From Hymenopellis radicata (Eukaryota > Basidiomycota > Agaricomycetes > Agaricales > Physalacriaceae), in NCBI GenBank assembly GCA_015501595.1, contig JADNRX010000186.1, positions 1 to 64,000 of the forward strand: a stretch of DNA of 64,000 nt. Direction: 5' to 3'. The position numbers and the translations under genes were made by a program. The notes beneath the pieces were generated by a model. The model was given only the letters and a program-made list of their open reading frames with translations, made no database searches and had not been told where the DNA came from. Within the stretch, counting starts at the first letter, position 1. Each line of letters starts with the position of its first letter. Positions 46,485 to 56,448 of this stretch are shown piece after piece.

Positions 46485-49400
46485 ATGAGCTCAAAGTCGA
46501 AGAAAGCGGCGGCGCCCGGCGGGGTCGATATCCGCGCCTTTTTCAGCGGCAGCAGTCAAACCAAGGCCAGCTCGTCGTCGCAGGCAAAGCCCTCTGTACG
46601 ATCTCCTGTTCGCCAGCGCCTTTTTTACTCAAAGTCTGCAGCAGCAGAGCCAGAAGACGAATGGCGGGTCAAGCCTCAAGCGCAAGGCCGAGGTCGACGA
46701 TGACCATGACACGCCACCGAAGAAAAAGGCAGCGTCCAAGGCGAGGAAAGTTATCGACATCAGTGCGTCTGTCACTGCACCGGCGCGAAATACTATTGAC
46801 ATGTTTTTAGGCGACGACGACGACGACGCGCCACCTCCGCTTCCCAAGACCGCGGCCAAGAGGTCGAAGGCAGTGCTTGTGTCCAGCGACGAGGAGGAAC
46901 CGGCGCCAAAGAAGGCCAAGCCTCGCCCAAAGGGTACTTGTCCTATTATCTCCAATATATCGCTCTAAAGCCGAACTGCAGATGACACCAAACCCGCTCC
47001 GAAACGCAAGAAACCCGAGGTCATCTTGTCCAGCGACGACGACGAAGCATCGCCTTCGCCCAAGAAGAAATCGACACCTGCGAAATTGCCAGCCAAGACT
47101 GTAGCGAAACCTAGAAAGTCTGGTTCTTCCAAGAAAAAGGATGAGGAATACAGTGTTGCTTCCGACGACGACGACGACGATCTCATACCCACCAAGTCAA
47201 AAGGGAAACAGCCTGCGCCGAAGAAGAAGGCGCCAGCAAAGGAGAAGGCAAAGAAAGAGGCAGACGGAGAAGAAGAGCCCAAAAAGAAATTCAAGTTCGT
47301 GTTATTCTTGCGGACATCAATTAATTCTGACTTGCTTGTAGCTACTATGCACATCAAGCCGCGAAAAAGGCTGCACCTACCAATTATGGTGCCAAGGAGG
47401 TGCCAGACGGTTCTCCCGATTGTCTAGCAGGACTTTCTTTTGTGTTCACTGGCGAGCTCAGCAGCTTTTCGCGGGACGATGCGATTAGCATAGCCAAGCG
47501 GTTTGGCGGGCGCGTCGTAGGACAGCCTTCGACTCGTACAGACTATGTCGTTCTCGGCGACAACGCCGGACCCAGCAAGCTCGCTGCTATCAAGAAGCAC
47601 GGCATTCGGACCTTGGACGAGGACGCGTTCCTCGACCTGATCGCAAAGCGAACCGGCACCGGGGAGATTGATGAAAAGACGAAGAAGAAGATGGAAAAGG
47701 AGCAGAAGGACATCAAGATTGCGGCCAAGGAGATGGAAAAACGGGAGAAGCAGGAGGCCAAGGCTTCCGCATCTAGGTTTGTCGATACTTGTGGGTTCAT
47801 TTCGTCGCTGATCTTTCTCTGATAGTGGACACAAGGGGGCGGATCCGTCGATGCAACTATGGACGACCCGTTACGCCCCACAGTCGCTCAAAGAAATATG
47901 TGGGAACAAGTCTTCGGTCGAGAAGCTACTGCTGTGGTTACAAGAATGGTTTGTCATTTACTATGCGACGGTGAATCTTTTTGAACCTTGTTCATTTATA
48001 GGCCGGCGAGCTACAAAGCCGACTTTAAGAAACCTGGCAAGAACGCTATGAACACGAATCGCGCAGTCCTTATTACAGGTCCGCCGGGGATTGGCAAGAC
48101 GACTAGCGCACATTTATGCGCTAAACTCGCGGGATATACGCCCATCGAATTGAACGCTAGTGACGCCCGAAGCAAGAAACTTGTTGAGGTATGCAATTCG
48201 GGATATCCTCATTTGTTACTTGCTTATCAATTGACAGAATGGCATGAACATCAACAATACCTCGCTCGATAGCTATATCGGCGGCAGTAAAGTCCGTGAC
48301 CTCAGTATTCGTTCATCACGTTAACCTGACTGATGGGTAGCAAACGAACTCGTTGGGTGTCGCCATAACCGACAGAACATGCTTGATTATGGATGAAGTC
48401 GACGGGATGTCTTCTGGTGACCGCGGAGGCGTTGGTGCCCTGAATGCGTTAATTAAGAAGAGCAAGGTCAGCTTCCTGCATTTTACGAGATAGCCAATTG
48501 ACTTGGCGTGAAAGATTCCTATCATATGTATAGCGAACGACAAGGGTGCACAGAAGCTCAAGCCGTTACAAGCGACGACGTTTGGCATGTCTTTCCACAA
48601 GTATGTCGTCGCGGTCTTGCTGCTTCGACATTTACATTTTCTCCTCAGACCGCCAGCCAACCAAGTGCGCTCGCGCATCATGACGATAACATTCAAGGAG
48701 AAGATGGATCTTCCCGGGAATGTCATCGACCAGCTTATTACAGGATCGCAGTCCGATATTCGTCAAGTTCTGAATATGCTGTCGACGTGGAAACTGTCGA
48801 GCTCGAAGATGACGTTCGACGAGGGTAAAACTTTGTGCGTTATCTCTAGTCGGATTATCAGATATTAAAGCGACGACTTCCAGGACGAAGATGAACGAGA
48901 AGTATCAGATCATGAGTCCTTTCGATATCACGTCCAAGATATTGGGACCGTATATGTTCTCGCCGACTGAGAAAAAGTCGCTGGGTGACAAAATGGAGTT
49001 GTACTTCCAAGACCATTCATTCGTGCCGTTGTTCATCCAGGTGAGTTGATTCATTCGGTTCGGACGTGGTCCTGACAATAGCGTAGGAGAACTATCTGAA
49101 AAGTCAGCCGACAAAGCTGCGTAACCTCGAGGGCCCGGAAAAGGCCTTGAAGCAGCTGGAGCTTATGGACCGGGCGGCTTCGTCGATATCTGACGGCGAC
49201 CTAGTGGATGGGATGATTCACGGGTATGATTGCTCTAGTTTATTGGCTTCGAAGAGTGACCTAATAACCTTTAGTCCTGAACAGCATTGGGCCCTTATGC
49301 CTCTTCACGCGGTGTGCTCGACGGTTCGCCCTGCATCGTTTGTCTTTGGGCAAGGCGCGCATTACGGAGGTCCAATGGAATGTCATTCCCTCAGTAAGCA

Positions 49401-50083
49401 CACCCTTTTTCACGGATGTGTTTAACTGACATGGCTATTTAGATGGCTGGGTCAGAACTCGAAGCAGAGCAAGTTGAATAGGCAGCTGGCTGACATCCAG
49501 ATCAAGATGCGTCTAAAGGCGTCTGGCGATAAGCATGAATTGCGACAGCAGTATATCCCGGCGCTGTTCCCGCACATCGTGCGACCACTGATCGAGGACG
49601 GATCGGTGAGTTTGAGAGAACCGAATTGTCAGAGTCGTAGCTAATAATGGTTTCTAGGACGCCGTTGAGGATATCATCGAATGCATGGACGGGTACTACC
49701 TGAACAAGGACGACTGGGACAGCGTCGTCGAGCTGGGCGTCGACACGAACAAGGACGACATCATACTGAAGAAGATCCCAGCTGCCGTGAAGACGGCGTT
49801 CACGCGGAAATACAACGCGAGCGAGCACCCGATTGCGTATCACAAGGCGCAGGATTTGGGCAAGGCGCCGAAGAAGCTGGCGTCTGCTGGGGAGAAGCCG
49901 GATTTGGAGGACGCGTTTGAGATGGACGAGGAGGTTGTGGAGGGGTCGGATGATGAGGAGTCGAGTGGCAGTGGCGGGAGGGCGAAGAAGAAGGAGGGGA
50001 TTGAGGGTGATAAGTTGCTGCAGGCTGCCAAGCCGAAGAAGAAGCCAGGAAGAGTGGGGCTGGGAAGTAGGTTTTGTTGGTAG
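46485..50083 (+). CDS. RFC1: Replication factor C large subunit (Rfc1); one-base frameshift
   Basis: Fifteen exons: 46485-46595, 46642-46933, 46982-47300, 47342-47776, 47826-47948, 48002-48188, 48238-48291, 48341-48466, 48515-48600, 48649-48834, 48884-49040, 49087-49223, 49275-49393, 49443-49605, 49658-50083. The protein starts with a PCNA-binding-like DIRAFF, then an acidic/basic linker and a BRCT domain (LAGLSFVFTGELSSFSRDDA). The AAA+ ATPase has Walker A GPPGIGKTTSAHLC and Walker B CLIMDEVDGMS. The C-terminal RFC1 domain contains MPLHAVCSTVRPASF and WLGQNSKQSKLNRQ. Rfc1 loads PCNA onto primer-template DNA in the nucleus. Between PASFVFGQG and WLGQNSK one base is missing near 49375; an added A in ccaatgg would restore GPNGMSFPQWLGQNSK and the next splice phase. 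As written the frame breaks here. Confidence 0.88.
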
Positions 50084-50131
50084 ACTCGCTAATTTTGATT
50101 ACTTTGATGCACCGAATTACATTGCCTTGCA

Positions 50132-50997
50132 ATGGGCGTCACGACGGAGGGCAACGGCTCGAGCGGGGACTGGCACGGGTCGGGATTCACTTGGCGATAT
50201 TCTGCGCGCTCAGGTGCATACGACATTTTCATTGATTCACCGGACCTCGACATGGAGGGCCAGATCCATTTCCAGCCTGTAAGTACATCAGTGTCCTCAA
50301 ACTGCAAGATATTGACCAAAACATTCCAGCGTGCACCTGCCCACTATCCTTGCGGTCCTGCGGTAGCCGGTCAAAACATGGCGGTCGGGCCCAATATTGG
50401 GTGGGCCAATGCTGTGCCCGACGCGGCGGCCACGGTGGATATGATGGTTGGCGGGACAAGGCTCACCTTCAAGGGAGCGGGGTATCACGATAAGGTGCGC
50501 TTGTTGAGAAATTTCACGTTCTCACTCACCGAATTGACATCCATGGACAGACCTGGAGTCCGCAGCCGTTTGGTGCCAGTGTGGCGTTGTGGTACTGGGG
50601 CCACGGGCGTGTCGGACCCTACTCCGTCGTCTGGTTCGATTCCCTCAACGTGGATGGAACGGAGCATGGCAGCGCGTACGTCGCGAAGGACAACACCATC
50701 CTTGTCGCGAGCTGCGATTTGAGCAGCATCCGTGTTCGTCCCACAGGAGAGAACGCCACCTACCCGCCGGGCAGCGACACAGGCTTGCCATCCGGCTATC
50801 ACATCACTCTGGATTTGGGGCCAGAGGGAGTGTTGGAGATAGATGCAACTGTGGTGGAGTCGCTCATGCCGTTGCCCTGGTACGGGCGGTTTGTGGGAAA
50901 TTTAAGAGGTTCTATCACACCTGTGGGTGGGGCGGGAGGAGACCTCATGAGCGGGGTTGCGCTGTTTGAGCAGTTAAAGCCCAACGAGCAAATTTAA
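50132..50997 (+). CDS. CrtC/Diels-Alderase-like (hydroxyneurosporene synthase fold) protein, short N-terminus
   Basis: Exons 50132-50278, 50330-50494 and 50551-50997 encode 252 residues. The sequence has PAHYPCGPAVAGQN, then TFKGAGYHDK joined across an intron to TWSPQPFG, then WYWGHGRVGPYSVVWFD. This block is typical of fungal CrtC-like/Diels-Alderase-like proteins, which fold as two lipocalin-like beta barrels and act in polyketide or terpenoid modification. Relatives are usually about 350-400 residues, so roughly the first 100 residues appear to be missing. The ATG starts only 48 bp after the RFC1 stop, leaving no room for more exons. It may be a 5'-truncated gene produced by the local rearrangements, or it may share transcription with RFC1. 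No biosynthetic cluster partners are seen nearby. Confidence 0.7.
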
Positions 50998-51321
50998 TAA
51001 GTATTGTTTGAATAATACCACATCATCTTACCGTACCGTTCCATCGACTCCCTGAAGTTGTGACTGCTGGGATGGTGGGTTTATCAAACATAGGAATGGC
51101 GCTGTACGACCTCGCGGATCCGCTCCGCAAAAAATGAAGCGAGGAACGGCGCGCGGATTTGTTGGAGGGCGGAATGGGCGGAGGTCCAAATCATCACTCA
51201 ATAACCTGAGCTCTTTCTCGCCAAGAAATGTACATTGTTTCTCTGTTCTGTACGTTCGTTGGACGCTATGGCGGAGGGAAGGAAGGGTGGGAGCCAAATG
51301 AAAAATGGGGCCGAGGAGTAG
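50998..51321. other. Intergenic, no gene seen
   Basis: 3' flank of the CrtC-like gene up to the duplicated RFC1 exon 1. Purine-rich stretches but no coding signal. Confidence 0.4.
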
Positions 51322-51431
51322 GAGGGTTTCGCCTGCGACGACGAGCTGGCCTTGGTTTGACTGCTGCCGCCGAAAAAGGCGCGGATATCGACGCCGCCGG
51401 GCGCCGCCGCTTTCTTCGACTTTGAGCTCAT
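51322..51431 (-). pseudogene. Duplicated RFC1 exon 1 fragment
   Basis: The minus strand from ATG 51431 encodes MSSKSKKAAAPGGVDIRAFF and on to QAKPS, nearly identical to RFC1 exon 1 at 46485-46595. One Ser becomes Gly after RAFF. Similarity stops at the exon end, where the 5' splice site is not preserved. It retains the RFC1 upstream region, so it may still have promoter activity, but only about 36 codons of the gene are present. Confidence 0.85.
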
Positions 51432-51735
51432 CGTGGTCGCTGACTGAGATCGTCGTTGCAATGACGCGTGAAATAACAGACACGTGCCGTCACCGTCACG
51501 TTCCTGGCTACGCCTTTTTCATGGACGTAGCAAGAAGACGAAGAGCCCTAGAGATTTCGGCGAGAAATCATTGTGGGTAGTTTCAAGGAGATGAATATAT
51601 GAAGCGGTCGGAGAAGAGACAGTTGATTATAACTACAGAATCTACACTTCTTACTTACACCAGCAAGTCTTGAGTCAACTAAGGACTACATTTAAAGCAG
51701 ATTCGAAGCAAACAATCCAAAGAAAGCCCTGATAC

Positions 51736-52234
51736 TCATCGAAAGGCTCGCAACACCCTGCAAAGAAACCGTTCACAACTCAGAGGTGGCATTTGACCTG
51801 CTGAGGACTCTGTCTCGCGCGCTGTCACTACCGTTGCAGGCAGTGAAATAGGCTGCCCGTAGCTCTGACAATATTGTTGCAAGCCTGTGGATATCAGCTT
51901 CGTCGTGCATACTAGATGGAACACGTACCACGGAAATGGCTTTCAAGTTTCACATTACGATAATCAGCACCATCTGCATGCCCTCCCATGCACTTGGTGA
52001 AGCTATTGATATATTCCTCCGTGCAACAGTTTAAAGTCGAATTCGAGCAGTTCTAACCGAGAAGATCAGACCCCAACTACACGAAAAAAACTCGGGTACC
52101 TCGGTGGCGCGCTCAAAGTCTTGACATCGAGAAACGTCTGCCTCACGTTCGATAGCTACTGACTGGTCGCGCAAGAGTAGCATCAACGATAATCGCAAAC
52201 CATAAAGCACAAGCCAAGATAGGTGCTTGGTCAT
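51736..52234 (-). CDS. Cysteine-rich small secreted protein, copy 2
   Basis: Exons 52234-52100, 52052-51929 and 51884-51736 encode 135 residues with the same intron positions as copy 1. The Cys ladder is kept (RCQDFERATE, NCSNSTLNCCTEEY, FTKCMGGHADG, LQQYCQSYGQP). The signal-peptide region reads MTKHLSWLVLYGLRLSLMLL. Relative to copy 1 a one-base deletion is compensated by a later one-base insertion, so part of the leader is in another frame yet still hydrophobic. Whether it still works as a signal peptide is uncertain because of an internal Arg. The C-terminus ends early (CRVLRAFR). Confidence 0.6.
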
Positions 52235-52549
52235 GGCGACAAGAGGGAAACAATACCACGCATGCACCTATCCCCGCATACTATATAGGCGTCGCGAGCC
52301 TGGATTCTTCCAAAGCCTTTTTGATATGGACCCACCATTACATTACAAGCGGCGCGTTCCATTCCCCGTAGCATAGCATTCGAATGTGGAACGTGGACCT
52401 ACCGAGGAACCCGATCTGATGCAGATAGCAGAGAACGCAATGGTAATAGAGAGCTGACTCTCGCAAACAAGATATTAAGACGTATTCGACTCAAGTTAAC
52501 TGTAATCCTGCATAAGCATCTTCTTCCACGACATGAACGCGTAAGCGCC

Positions 52550-53375
52550 TCACATAGATAAACAGTATACCCCCACACCCACGCCCATCACAACAACGCC
52601 CCACATAGGAACATCTGTCTGAACCCCAGCGCTGATATGAACACCATCAAACGTCGCAGACGTCGACGACTCCGGCCGCTGAGAAGGAAGCTTCAACCCC
52701 GTCGTGCTAGTAGCATTACCACTCTTCAGAGTGGTTGGCAATGTAGCCGTGAGGAGAGATCCATCGCTAGACGGCATGGTCAAAGCCGCTGTGGCAGCAG
52801 GCGAATGAGAGGAGGCTCCTGAAAACGAGAACGGTCCTCCGGTATCTGCTAGCGCATGCGACGCGGAAGTAGTGCTGGGGACGGTAGAAGTGCCAGTGTG
52901 AGTCGTGGGGATGATAGGACTGGCGGGGACGATGACAGTGTAGGCTTCCCCGGAGGAGACGAAGTGGCCGTGTCGGATGTCGCGGTCAAGGAGGCTGTTG
53001 TCGGCAATGATGATTTAGGCGTGCCAGAAACCTGGACAGTCCCCGTAGACGACAGCGTTCCCGTCCCAGTGGATGATGAAGATCCAGGAAACGTCGTCAT
53101 GTCCTAACCGTATTCGGTTGGTAAAAGATAGAGACAAAAAGATAAGCAAGTCATACCTCATCTCCATCACAATCGTCGTCGTCGTCCTCATAATCATCAT
53201 CGTCATCCTCTCCCGTGTCCTCGAAATCATCTTCCCCCACATCGTCGTATGCATAACGGTACAGCTGCCCGTAGACGCTAATCTCGGAACCAGCAGCGCG
53301 CTCATTCGCCGCGACAGCCACAGCAGACGCAAGAATAAAAGCAAAAACAAGGATTAAAAAATAGCACCTGGCCAT
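52550..53375 (-). CDS. Secreted Ser/Thr-rich surface protein with hydrophobic C-terminus
   Basis: Exons 53375-53157, 53103-52961 and 52919-52550 encode 243 residues. The N-terminus MARCYFLILVFAFILASAVA is a signal peptide. A short Tyr-containing segment (SVYGQLYRYAYDDVG) and a striking Asp/Glu run (about 30 residues, mostly D) follow. A long Ser/Thr/Pro stalk, probably O-glycosylated, comes next. The protein ends with a hydrophobic tail (MWGVVVMGVGVGVYCLSM) without a basic stop, which is consistent with a GPI-anchor signal. The 41-nt second intron is inferred because it restores a Ser/Thr-rich frame in perfect phase. Probably a cell-wall or plasma-membrane protein. The ligand is unknown, and the acidic run could bind cations. 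Confidence 0.6.
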
Positions 53376-54370
53376 ATTGACGGAGTAAAATGTGCGCCCG
53401 TAGAAATAATTTTTCCGTTTATATATGCGATTCAAAGGTTCCATTCTTCAGTCCATTCTTCTGTTGGAGAATGGAGAGCGCAGGTGTGTAAAGATTATAA
53501 TTAAGAGCCGGAAATCGTAAGGTGCAGAGTCAAGTTTCCGAGGTGTGCGTCGACGCGTTTCCTGCCAGTCGTGTAAAGCAAGCGGGACAGTCGCTCCAGC
53601 TAGAATATCGCCTGGATTTCAAGCATTCTGAGTATTCGTCCCCGGTTTTGAGTGATACCTGCAAGGGACCCGGATCTTTCCGCTCGATCATTCTTTGCTT
53701 GTGTCCCACGGCAGCTAGACAGACAGTACACGGTCCGTCCGTCCGTACACTTTCATCCGACGAGTCGTCGTGTGAGAAGTGCATGTCAGGTTTGTCAACG
53801 GGAGTAGAGTCGTCGTCATGAGAAGCATCAGGTTCAGTTGACTTCTCCAAAAGCTGATTTTCAACCATCCTCGCCGTCGTCTACATAGTCGCTCCTGCAT
53901 ACGCTTCTTCACTGCGCGTTTCGCGCAAGCCACAACAATCTCTTGGACGAACACATCTTCTAGTACGGGTAACGTCAATCTCTTACCCCCGTCGTGGACA
54001 CGCCCCCTGCCTGGCCACCTTCCTATGTCTTACTCACAGATCTTTTGATTCAAGTCAACGACAAGCTTCCAAGTACGCTCGTCATTACCTCTGACGAGGA
54101 TGTCTCCATTATTACAAACTCCGTTGGAGTCATTGATGCGACTTCCCGGAGATCTCCTCGAGTCGTCAACGCCACTCAGCCGTGTCCCGATTTTTACGGT
54201 GAGTCGTACAACCTAGAATATGTGTGACGAGATACCCTGATGGCATACAGAATTACGGAGTAGATGTAAAGGGTATGCTTTCCGTACGAAGTGACATGGA
54301 TGCAGTACAATTGAAGTTAGGCATCCTCTACTTTAAGTTCAGACTTCGAAGAAATTTCATAAGTGATTAT
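53376..54370. other. Mostly intergenic around one weak ORF
   Basis: Upstream region of the surface-protein gene, and the interval downstream of the kelch-like gene. Only the frame at 53530-53868 (listed separately) has any coding character. Confidence 0.35.
53530..53868 (-). CDS. Hypothetical acidic protein with two CxxC pairs, 112 aa
   Basis: An ATG frame begins MVENQLLEKSTEPDASHDDD. The first half is rich in Asp/Ser. The second half has PCTVCLAAVGHKQRM and SDCPACFTRL, two CxxC pairs 44 residues apart that might bind zinc. It lies directly downstream of the kelch-like gene on the same strand and could be a C-terminal exon of another gene. No family recognised. Confidence 0.35.
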   Translation of the reverse strand: MVENQLLEKSTEPDASHDDDSTPVDKPDMHFSHDDSSDESVRTDGPCTVCLAAVGHKQRMIERKDPGPLQVSLKTGDEYSECLKSRRYSSWSDCPACFTRLAGNASTHTSET

Positions 54371-55860
54371 TTAATAACCCATCATGGCACCACTGAGACT
54401 TACTTTGAAGCTGCCTGGATCAATGTCTACAATTACATTGAAGCGGGCGTCCAGTGGCGAGATCGTCAGTTCTCCGTTTTCGTCAGTCGCCCGCGTGCCG
54501 CCTGCTTCATAGACAGCGTTATCGTGTCCAAGTAAAAGAAAACGGTCCTTGAAGGCAGCAAAACAATGCAGGTCTAGGTCCAAATCCCCAATGTGGGAAC
54601 GTAGATTTAGGCAAGAAATGGTCTCGTCCTCGAAATTGAAGCGCCATATGTCAGGTACGAGATCTTCTGTTCTATGCTGAACCCAGCCAGCGATTACCGC
54701 ATCGTCCGAGCGAGAGCCATCATTAATGGCTGCCGCTGCTTGCATCCAGTACCAACTAACCACGTCTGGCAAGGCGCCTACGAGGGGAGGGAGCGCGGAG
54801 AAGGTTCGGTGTTCGTATGGAACAAGAACCAGCGGTCTCGACGAAGTAGACACTCTAGTTCAGTAGTTGAATAAAAATTCACCTGAGGAAGAGGAAAAAT
54901 TTGAACACAGACCTCTGTTTGCCCACCCGCTGACGACCAGGTCCTAACAGGATTTTCAATCCATCGTAGATGGGGATGACCGTGCCGTCATATCCCACGT
55001 CTACCTCTGCAGCATACGGGACATCCGCTGCGATCCAAGACCAACCATTATCATCGTCATACTCGGCGATGGAGTAGCTCCTGCAACTGTTTGCCTCTGC
55101 GTCAATCTCGTCTCTTCCTCCAAAGATGTAGAGCCGGTTTTTGACAACAACCATTGCTACATTCACTCTTGGAGTGACCTCCCCACCTTGGACACGGACA
55201 TAGAACCAGACCAGTTGGTCAAGGTCGATGGCCACGATTTTAGACGAAGTTTCGCCGCTTGGAGATTCGACTCCGCCAAACGAGAGTACAAATCTACGAC
55301 CCGTCGATGTTTTGAATAGTTCGAAAGTCGCCTTTATGAGTTTAGGGAGCGGCTGGCCATGGGCGGGGTCTTGTCGGGTCGAAAGGGATCATAGGCATCT
55401 GGCCGCATAGTGATTTCGGGACTCTATGGGAAGAGCGCACATGAGTAATTGTTCTACATTTTCCAAGTATTGAACATCAAGCACTTACTTTCCAGGTCAT
55501 CGTCTCAATATCGAGGATATGGAACTGATTGGACTCTCCGTCGTCCACAGCTGTCCCGCCATACATGACTAGTTGTCCGTTGTCACTATCGACCACAACA
55601 TTTACCCAATCGTTAAACTTTGGCAGATTTTCGGAGCCCATACGATGTACGGTAAGTAAGTCCCTCAACGTTGTTCATCGTTCAATTCGTTGGTGCCGGC
55701 TGACTTACTCGGCGCAACTGTAGATCGGAGCAAGAGCCTGTGATCCAAACATGTACAAACATAGTTGCGAGCCTTGACGCCCAGTGAGAAGTGCAAAGTG
55801 CCAGGTCGGCTGACAGCTGACGGTGTCGAACGGTCCGAATCCTGATCAGGTCAGAGCGTG
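54371..55860 (-). CDS. Kelch-repeat-like beta-propeller protein
   Basis: Clear coding blocks on the minus strand: about 55650-55489 with NGQLVMYGGTAVDDGESNQF then ILDIETMTWK; about 55360-54913 with GRRFVLSFGGVESPSGETSS and NRLYIFGGRDEID; and 54854-54371 with LVPYEHRTFSALPPLVGALP and FKDRFLLLGHDN, ending MMGY. Repeated (Y/F)GG followed by a Trp 15-20 residues later is the kelch pattern. An upstream blade with LYMFGSQALAPIYS near 55750 is likely. The exon after 55489 can start at an acceptor that yields W-K-P-L-P-K in frame, so no frameshift is required. Start and first exons are uncertain. Probably an intracellular protein-interaction scaffold. Confidence 0.55.
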
Positions 55861-56448
55861 TCACCCTTCGCTTACGCTCTCACTCGACTGCCAAAATCTG
55901 CTCACAGCGCTCGTCGCACGCTTGTCTGTTATAATGGTTGTAATGGTCCTTACTTTCCTAATGCAAAGTGCTGTTATCTATCTTTTTTGATGCACATCAG
56001 TTCGATCGCACCGGGCACCCCAGTAAGTTACTCTCTACTATTATCTTCCAACTAGAAATTGGTACGTTGCACACGACTGGCACCGTTGCAAGTGCTTAAA
56101 ACATTTTACAGAGCTACAATGGACTCAAACCCTTGTTGGAATTACAAGCACGGATCTCGGAGGTGTCGGGCTTGGGCGCGACGGTATCGATGAGTATCTT
56201 CACTGCGCTTCGAGTCAGTCCTGTCAGGCTCAGCTTGGGCGCGACGGCCTCGGTGAGTACCCTCGCTGCGCTTCGAGTCAAGCTCTTACCTTGTTACTAA
56301 TATCACTCACTTAGTCCTTGGTCCCCGTCGAAAGCTTAAAGAGCTCTGTATTCTCAGCAGCTACTCTCAGCTTACTACCTCTGGTCTAACGGTACGTCTA
56401 GTTTAGTGCCAGCCTTGAGTGACCGAATCCTCACAACCCTCCCAGAGA
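55861..56448. other. Transposon 5' flank, no gene seen
   Basis: Probable 5' untranslated or subterminal part of the Tnp2 element. It contains the 63-bp tandem repeat at 56171-56296. I could not define the terminal inverted repeat. Confidence 0.4.
56171..56296. repeat. 63-bp tandem duplication upstream of transposase
   Basis: Two units start cttgggcgcgacgg at 56171 and 56234, each continuing to a cgctgcgcttcgagtca-like end. Subterminal repeats that bind the element-encoded protein are known in CACTA transposons. This could be such a site, but that is inference. Confidence 0.6.

Larger units (their letters stand above)
43915..46595. repeat. Left arm of fourth inverted repeat (secreted protein + RFC1 exon 1)
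   Basis: Matches the minus strand of 51322-52552 in the order secreted-protein gene, intergenic, RFC1 exon 1. The match breaks at about 44741 and resumes at about 46310. The interval between holds a LINE fragment and unrelated sequence that the other arm lacks. Confidence 0.75.
51322..52552. repeat. Right arm of fourth inverted repeat
   Basis: Inverted to 43915-46595. It contains the RFC1 exon 1 fragment, the shared intergenic region without the LINE, and the second secreted-protein gene. It ends close to the stop codon of the surface-protein gene at 52550. Confidence 0.75.

Noticed and set aside
54240..54535. 103-codon plus-strand frame
   Set aside because: Antisense to the last exon of the kelch-like gene.
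55360..55423. Possible frameshift in the kelch-like gene
   Set aside because: A downstream acceptor ending in ggccag restores the frame without assuming an error.
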